Under the pieces are notes generated by a model. That model was not told where the DNA came from, did no database searches, and was given only the letters and a program-made list of their open reading frames with translations. Made by a program: the position numbers and the translations under genes. Shown piece by piece: positions 60,042-64,000 of a stretch of DNA of 64,000 bases (positions are counted from its first letter, which is position 1; each line of letters begins with the position of its first letter). Source of the stretch: Paracoccaceae bacterium (lineage in GTDB: Bacteria; Pseudomonadota; Alphaproteobacteria; Rhodobacterales; Rhodobacteraceae); the NCBI GenBank assembly GCA_016744015.1, contig JADGFD010000007.1:62001-126000 (forward strand). The letters are read 5' to 3'.

Positions 60042-61696
60042 TGGAAAACAATATGAATACAGCCCAAGCCCTCGCCCCTCAAACCGCCGATGACTGGTGG
60101 CGCGGTGCGGTGATTTACCAAATTTACCCCCGCAGCTTTCAAGATAGCACCGGCAACGGCATTGGAGATTTGCGCGGCATCGTGCAGCACCTGCCCTATA
60201 TCGCCAAGCTCGGCGTAGACGCCATTTGGATCTCGCCGTTTTTCACCTCGCCGATGGCTGATTTTGGCTATGATGTGTCTGACTTTCGCGATGTAGACCC
60301 GGTTTTTGGCACGCTGGCTGATTTTGACGCGGTGGTGGAAACTGCGCATGGGCTGGGCTTGAAGGTGATGATTGATCTGGTGTTCAGCCACACCTCCAGC
60401 CAGCACCCGTGGTTTAAGGAAAGCAGAAAATCCGCGCCCAATGAGCACTCTGACTACTACGTCTGGGCCGATGCCAAGCCCGACGGCTCCCCGCCCAATA
60501 ACTGGCTTTCCATCTTTGGCGGCTCGGCATGGCACTGGGAAGCGCGGCGCTGCCAGTATTACTTGCACAATTTCCTGATTTCCCAGCCGGACCTGAATTT
60601 TCATAATCCGGTAGTGCAGGACGAGCTTTTAGACATTGCCAAATTCTGGCTGGATCGCGGCGTAAACGGCTTCCGCCTCGACACTATCAATTTTTACTTC
60701 GCCGACCAAGCCCTGCGCGACAACCCCGCCCTGCCGGAAGATCAGCGCAATGATCTGACTGCGCCAGCCGTGAACCCCTACAACCACCAAGAGCATCTAT
60801 ACGATAAAAACCGCCCCGAAACGCTGGGTTTTTTGCGCCGCCTCCGCAGCCTAATGGACGGTTATAACGCTGCCGCCGTGGGCGAAGTGGGTGACAGCCA
60901 GCGTGGACTTGAAATCCTCGGCGAGTATACCGCGGGCGATGACCTTATGCAGATGTGCTATGCCTTTGAGCTGCTCGCCAGCCACCGCCCCGAGGCCGCA
61001 GACATTGCCGAGGTTTTCGCCAAAGTTGAGCGCGTAGCCGCAGATGGCTGGGCCTGTTGGGCGTTTTCCAACCACGATGTGCAGCGCCACAAAACCCGCT
61101 GGGGCCTGAATGAGGCCGCCGACCGCTGCTATGCCACCCTTTTGATGTGCCTGCGCGGCTCAGCCTGCATTTTTCAGGGTGAGGAGCTGGGGCTTAGCGA
61201 GGCCGAGGTGCCATTTGAGGCCCTGCAAGACCCTTACGGCATAGAATTTTGGCCAGAATTCAAGGGCCGCGATGGCTGTCGCACCCCAATGGTGTGGGAG
61301 TCAAGCAACCAGAATGGCGGCTTTTCCAGCAATGCCAAAACATGGCTGCCCGTGCCGCCCGAGCACCTCAGCCACGCCGCGGCAACGGCGGAATCCGACC
61401 TTGGCTCGCTCTTGCACCACTACCGCCGCGCCATTGCTTTTAGGCAGGCCAACGTGGCCCTGCGCGAAGGTGATATGGATAACATGCGCGCCAAAGATGG
61501 CACCATCCAGTTCACCCGCAGCGCTGGCGGCACCACGCTGTTTTGCGCCTTTAATCTTGGCGGCACCTCCCGCCAAGCCGAGCTGCCTACGGGCCAGTGG
61601 CAGCCAATCGGGCGGGAGCTTGGCAGTGCCGAGCCCTCGCCCGACGGCCGCTTAACCTTAGAGCCTTGGCAAATATGCCTCGCCCGAAAAACATAG
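60041..61696 (+). CDS. aglA: Alpha-glucosidase, glycoside hydrolase family 13
   Basis: A 551-residue GH13 enzyme. Conserved regions: DVSDFRDVDPVFGTLADF, IDLVFSHTSSQHPWF (region I), GFRLDTINFY with nucleophile D214, VGEVGD with acid E282 and FSNHDVQRHKTRW with D346. The C-terminal beta domain ends in EPWQICLARK. It hydrolyses imported alpha-glucosides to glucose in the cytoplasm. The start ATG at 60041 overlaps the aglG stop; the ATG at 60053 is another option. Confidence 0.95.
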   Translation: MENNMNTAQALAPQTADDWWRGAVIYQIYPRSFQDSTGNGIGDLRGIVQHLPYIAKLGVDAIWISPFFTSPMADFGYDVSDFRDVDPVFGTLADFDAVVETAHGLGLKVMIDLVFSHTSSQHPWFKESRKSAPNEHSDYYVWADAKPDGSPPNNWLSIFGGSAWHWEARRCQYYLHNFLISQPDLNFHNPVVQDELLDIAKFWLDRGVNGFRLDTINFYFADQALRDNPALPEDQRNDLTAPAVNPYNHQEHLYDKNRPETLGFLRRLRSLMDGYNAAAVGEVGDSQRGLEILGEYTAGDDLMQMCYAFELLASHRPEAADIAEVFAKVERVAADGWACWAFSNHDVQRHKTRWGLNEAADRCYATLLMCLRGSACIFQGEELGLSEAEVPFEALQDPYGIEFWPEFKGRDGCRTPMVWESSNQNGGFSSNAKTWLPVPPEHLSHAAATAESDLGSLLHHYRRAIAFRQANVALREGDMDNMRAKDGTIQFTRSAGGTTLFCAFNLGGTSRQAELPTGQWQPIGRELGSAEPSPDGRLTLEPWQICLARKT

Positions 61697-61705
61697 GAGC
61701 ACAAT

Positions 61706-62788
61706 ATGGCTGATCTAAAAATGACAGGTATTGCCAAATCTTACGGCGATGTGAACGTGCTGAAAGACATTAACCTCGACATAAAAACCGGCGAGCTCAT
61801 CGTTTTTGTCGGCCCCTCGGGCTGTGGGAAATCAACGCTATTGCGTATGGTGGCTGGGCTAGAAAGTATAACCGGCGGCGAGCTGAAAATTGACAGCACG
61901 GTCGTAAATGACATCCCCCCTGCCGAGCGCGGCATTGCCATGGTTTTCCAGTCTTACGCGCTTTATCCGCATATGACCGTGCGGGATAATATGTCTTTTG
62001 CCCTGAAACTGGCAAAGAAAAGTAAGGAAGAAATTGATGCTTCGGTTTCAAAAGCTGCGAAAATTTTGCAGCTTGAGGACTATTTGGACCGCCTACCAAA
62101 GGCGCTCTCCGGCGGGCAGCGCCAGCGGGTCGCCATTGGCCGCTCGATTGTGCGCGACCCCAAGGTTTACCTTTTCGATGAGCCGCTTTCAAACCTCGAT
62201 GCCGCCTTGCGCGTGGCGACCCGCATAGAGATTGCCCAGCTTAAGGAAAGCATGCCCGAAAGCACGATGATTTATGTGACCCATGACCAAGTGGAAGCGA
62301 TGACGCTGGCCACCCGCATTGTGGTGCTGGCCAATAAAGGCATTGCCCAAGTGGGCACCCCGTTAGACCTTTACGAGCGCCCCGAAAACGAGTTTGTAGC
62401 GCGCTTCATCGGCTCTCCGGCGATGAACCTTTGGCCAGGAAAAGTGGTGGCTACGGGCGCACAAACAAAAGTGCAGCTAGCCGATGGCTGCGAAGCCATT
62501 TCCGATGTGCCAACCACCGAGGCCGATATGGGACTAAAGGTAAACGTAGGCGTGCGCCCCGAAGATTTGCGCGCCACCGAAGCTACGCCGGCCTACACGG
62601 GCAAGGTTGATTTTACTGAGCTGCTTGGTGAAGTGACCCAGATTTATTTTGATGCCCCTGCAGGCGAGCACATCATCGCTAAATTGCCGGGCATTGTGCA
62701 TGGGCTGCGCGGCAAAACCATCCGCCTCACGGCTGCGGCTGATAAGGTTCACCTGTTTGCCGACGGTCGCTCGCTGCTTTACCGCTAA
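61706..62788 (+). CDS. aglK: Sugar ABC transporter ATP-binding protein (AglK/MsmX-type)
   Basis: A 360-residue ATPase. Walker A is FVGPSGCGKSTLLRM (residues 35-47), signature LSGGQ at 134-138, Walker B LFDEP at 156-160, and the D-loop SNLDAALRV. The C-terminal regulatory domain (about 235-360) is of the MalK/UgpC type. It energises AglF/AglG. GGAG lies before the ATG. The 3' end overlaps the convergent chimeric NagA-like frame by 62 bases. Confidence 0.95.
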   Translation: MADLKMTGIAKSYGDVNVLKDINLDIKTGELIVFVGPSGCGKSTLLRMVAGLESITGGELKIDSTVVNDIPPAERGIAMVFQSYALYPHMTVRDNMSFALKLAKKSKEEIDASVSKAAKILQLEDYLDRLPKALSGGQRQRVAIGRSIVRDPKVYLFDEPLSNLDAALRVATRIEIAQLKESMPESTMIYVTHDQVEAMTLATRIVVLANKGIAQVGTPLDLYERPENEFVARFIGSPAMNLWPGKVVATGAQTKVQLADGCEAISDVPTTEADMGLKVNVGVRPEDLRATEATPAYTGKVDFTELLGEVTQIYFDAPAGEHIIAKLPGIVHGLRGKTIRLTAAADKVHLFADGRSLLYR

Positions 62789-64000
62789 GCCCCAGCGCGG
62801 AAATTTCACTGGTATCGCTCATCATAATCAGGTCCGAAACTTCGGCCCCGATAAGCCTGCCAATTTGCTCCTCAAGCCCCATCAGCTTTGCCGGATTGCA
62901 GGTGGCCATCCGCAAAGCGTCTTCCTGCGAGATCCCAACAGTTTGCATCATGGCAATGCCTTCTGGAATGGTCACATGTGCACCCGTGAGCAAGCCTTGG
63001 GGGTTAATGATTTTACCATCTTTCAGGTGCACCATTTCACCATAAAGCGAAAATTCATCCGGCCCGCCAACGGTTGGCATAGCATCTGTGATCAGGATCA
63101 TATGGTCCGGCAGCGGCCGTGCGCGGTAGGCCAGCGCCAGCATGGCGGGGTCCACATGCAACCCATCGGCGATGATCGAGCAATAGGCGTGGCTGTTAAT
63201 CGCCACGCCAACAACGCCGGGCGCACGGTTTTCCATTTGCGACATCGCATTGAAAAGATGGGTGAAAAGCGTGGCACCCTCGGCAAAAAGCGCACAGGCT
63301 TCGGCCGCGCTGGCAGTGGTATGCCCGAGCGAGACTGTCACCCCCGGCGCCACAATTTCGGCCACCTGCCCCTGTGTTACCGCCTCAGGCGCAAGGGTAA
63401 GCAGCACCGGAATGTGCCGCACGCGCAGCCGCTGAAGCTGCGCCATTGTGCGGGAGGCTGGCAACAGGCGCGCTATTACCTCAGGGAAGCGCGGGATATC
63501 TGGCGCAGGGCTGGCGCACGCCTCATCCAGCGCATAAAGCGCTTGGCGATAGGCGTGGGTCAACGCAAGGCCTACTTTATGAATAGAGAAACCCATTTCC
63601 GCAAGCGCAAGGTAGGCGCTCGGATGTCGACAATCAGTTGAGTGGGCTTCAAAACACAGGCCTTCGTAAGGGGCGAGCATTGCGCGCAGGGCGGCATTTT
63701 CGCCTTTGTGAAAATGGTGCACTTCGGTTGACGTAAACTCCACGCCGGACTGCACCACCTCAGTGCCGACCATGTAGGAAAGCTTGGTAGGATCAGGGGT
63801 TGTCTGCTCGCAAATCGCAGCCAGTTGGGCAGCGCGCGCTACTGGCGGAGCGTCATCCAGTTGCGCGGGCTCGCTTTGGCAGCCCTCCGAGCAATCCAGA
63901 TGGATTTTGGTGAAACCCGCAAGCACATAGTCCGCCACCAGCGTTTCGGCTTTGGCCATGGCCTCTGCCGCTGGCGCCGCGCGCCAAACCTGCGGGCCTA
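62727..64000 (-). CDS. Chimeric frame: KbaZ/GatZ-like segment fused to C-terminal half of NagA (5' end outside window)
   Basis: An open frame of at least 424 codons entering from base 64000 and ending in aglK's 3' end. Numbered from the ATG at 63959, residues 1-145 match a tagatose-1,6-bisphosphate aldolase non-catalytic subunit (MAKAETLVADYVLAGFTKIH, GLCFEAHSTDC, LTHAYRQALYALDEA), with an apparent in-frame loss of about 45 residues after YMVGTEV. Residues 180-385 match the C-terminal part of N-acetylglucosamine-6-phosphate deacetylase: SLGHTTASAAE, THLFNAMSQMENRAPGVVG, ADGLHVDPAML, LITDAMPTVGG with the catalytic Asp. The NagA N-terminal metal site is missing. Family matches are by eye; a working enzyme seems unlikely, though the frame is intact. 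Confidence 0.6.
   Translation of the reverse strand, partial: GPQVWRAAPAAEAMAKAETLVADYVLAGFTKIHLDCSEGCQSEPAQLDDAPPVARAAQLAAICEQTTPDPTKLSYMVGTEVVQSGVEFTSTEVHHFHKGENAALRAMLAPYEGLCFEAHSTDCRHPSAYLALAEMGFSIHKVGLALTHAYRQALYALDEACASPAPDIPRFPEVIARLLPASRTMAQLQRLRVRHIPVLLTLAPEAVTQGQVAEIVAPGVTVSLGHTTASAAEACALFAEGATLFTHLFNAMSQMENRAPGVVGVAINSHAYCSIIADGLHVDPAMLALAYRARPLPDHMILITDAMPTVGGPDEFSLYGEMVHLKDGKIINPQGLLTGAHVTIPEGIAMMQTVGISQEDALRMATCNPAKLMGLEEQIGRLIGAEVSDLIMMSDTSEISALGLSGKAASDRRQTGEPYQPQP

Noticed and set aside
59684-60604. A 306-codon minus-strand frame across aglG and aglA
   Set aside because: Overlaps two well-supported genes and shows no recognisable feature.
62649-63641. A 330-codon plus-strand frame opposite the NagA-like gene
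   Set aside because: Composition typical of antisense and no motif; the minus-strand frame has clear family blocks.
1-64000. Search for CRISPR arrays, insertion sequences, phage genes and anti-phage systems
   Set aside because: No regularly spaced repeats, transposase motifs, integrase or structural phage genes were seen. The RecD-like helicase and Smc are housekeeping-type and have no defence partners beside them.

Overview
The window is ordinary chromosomal DNA of a marine Rhodobacterales (roseobacter-type alphaproteobacterium) of moderate GC. Evidence: COQ9 divergent from rpsU, a luxI-luxR pair beside crotonyl-CoA carboxylase/reductase, ethylmalonyl-CoA mutase, two TRAP transporters, a TPP-riboswitch thiBPQ operon and an aglEFGAK alpha-glucoside operon. 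Genus cannot be fixed from the sequence. No insertion sequence, prophage, CRISPR array or rRNA operon was seen; one tRNA gene (Met, anticodon CAT) is present.

Layout. 1-3.1 kb: 5' end of a probable cytochrome P450, a quinone oxidoreductase, a branched-chain aminotransferase, COQ9 and rpsU with a strong terminator. 3.2-10.5 kb: a GntR-controlled module (TPP lyase, D-amino-acid dehydrogenase, DctPQM TRAP transporter, with GntR and a two-cysteine racemase divergent). 10.5-12.7 kb: a large GT-B glycosyltransferase. 12.8-16.1 kb: thiBPQ with its riboswitch. 16.2-19.6 kb: EamA exporter, aroC, MscS channel, Tat-exported MsrB. 19.7-31.9 kb: a 12-kb minus-strand catabolic array (oxidoreductase, fluoroacetate-dehalogenase-like hydrolase, class III aminotransferase, BKACE enzyme, UspA, TAXI-TRAP transporter, TPP enzyme, desulfinase-like acyl-CoA dehydrogenase, class III CoA-transferase) headed by a divergent LysR gene. 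32.9-40.6 kb: thioredoxin 2, TPR protein, smc, FMN reductase, small lipoprotein, RecD-like helicase. 40.6-47.3 kb: luxI, luxR, an 83-codon overlapping gene, ccr, an acyltransferase and ecm. 47.3-53.3 kb: deoD, a choline-kinase-like protein, a DeoR regulator, an ABC exporter with a decayed multicopper-oxidase remnant in front of it, and a lytic transglycosylase. 53.3-53.9 kb: a gene-poor stretch and tRNA-Met. 54-62.8 kb: bglA-aglR divergent from aglEFGAK with LacI-type operators. 62.7-64 kb: a chimeric frame joining part of a tagatose-bisphosphate-aldolase subunit (KbaZ/GatZ) to the C-terminal part of NagA.

The most notable observations are: (i) the acyl-CoA dehydrogenase at 29.5-30.7 kb lacks both usual catalytic glutamates but has Arg and Gln at positions that resemble 3-sulfinopropionyl-CoA desulfinase, and sits beside a class III CoA-transferase; (ii) the KbaZ-NagA chimera at the right edge; (iii) the multicopper oxidase remnant; (iv) the hydrolase with the full fluoroacetate dehalogenase residue set; (v) the small gene overlapping luxR within a luxI-luxR-ccr neighbourhood; and (vi) a GntR-TRAP-racemase-dehydrogenase-TPP module of unknown substrate. 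All functions are read by eye from motifs and context; no database search was run.
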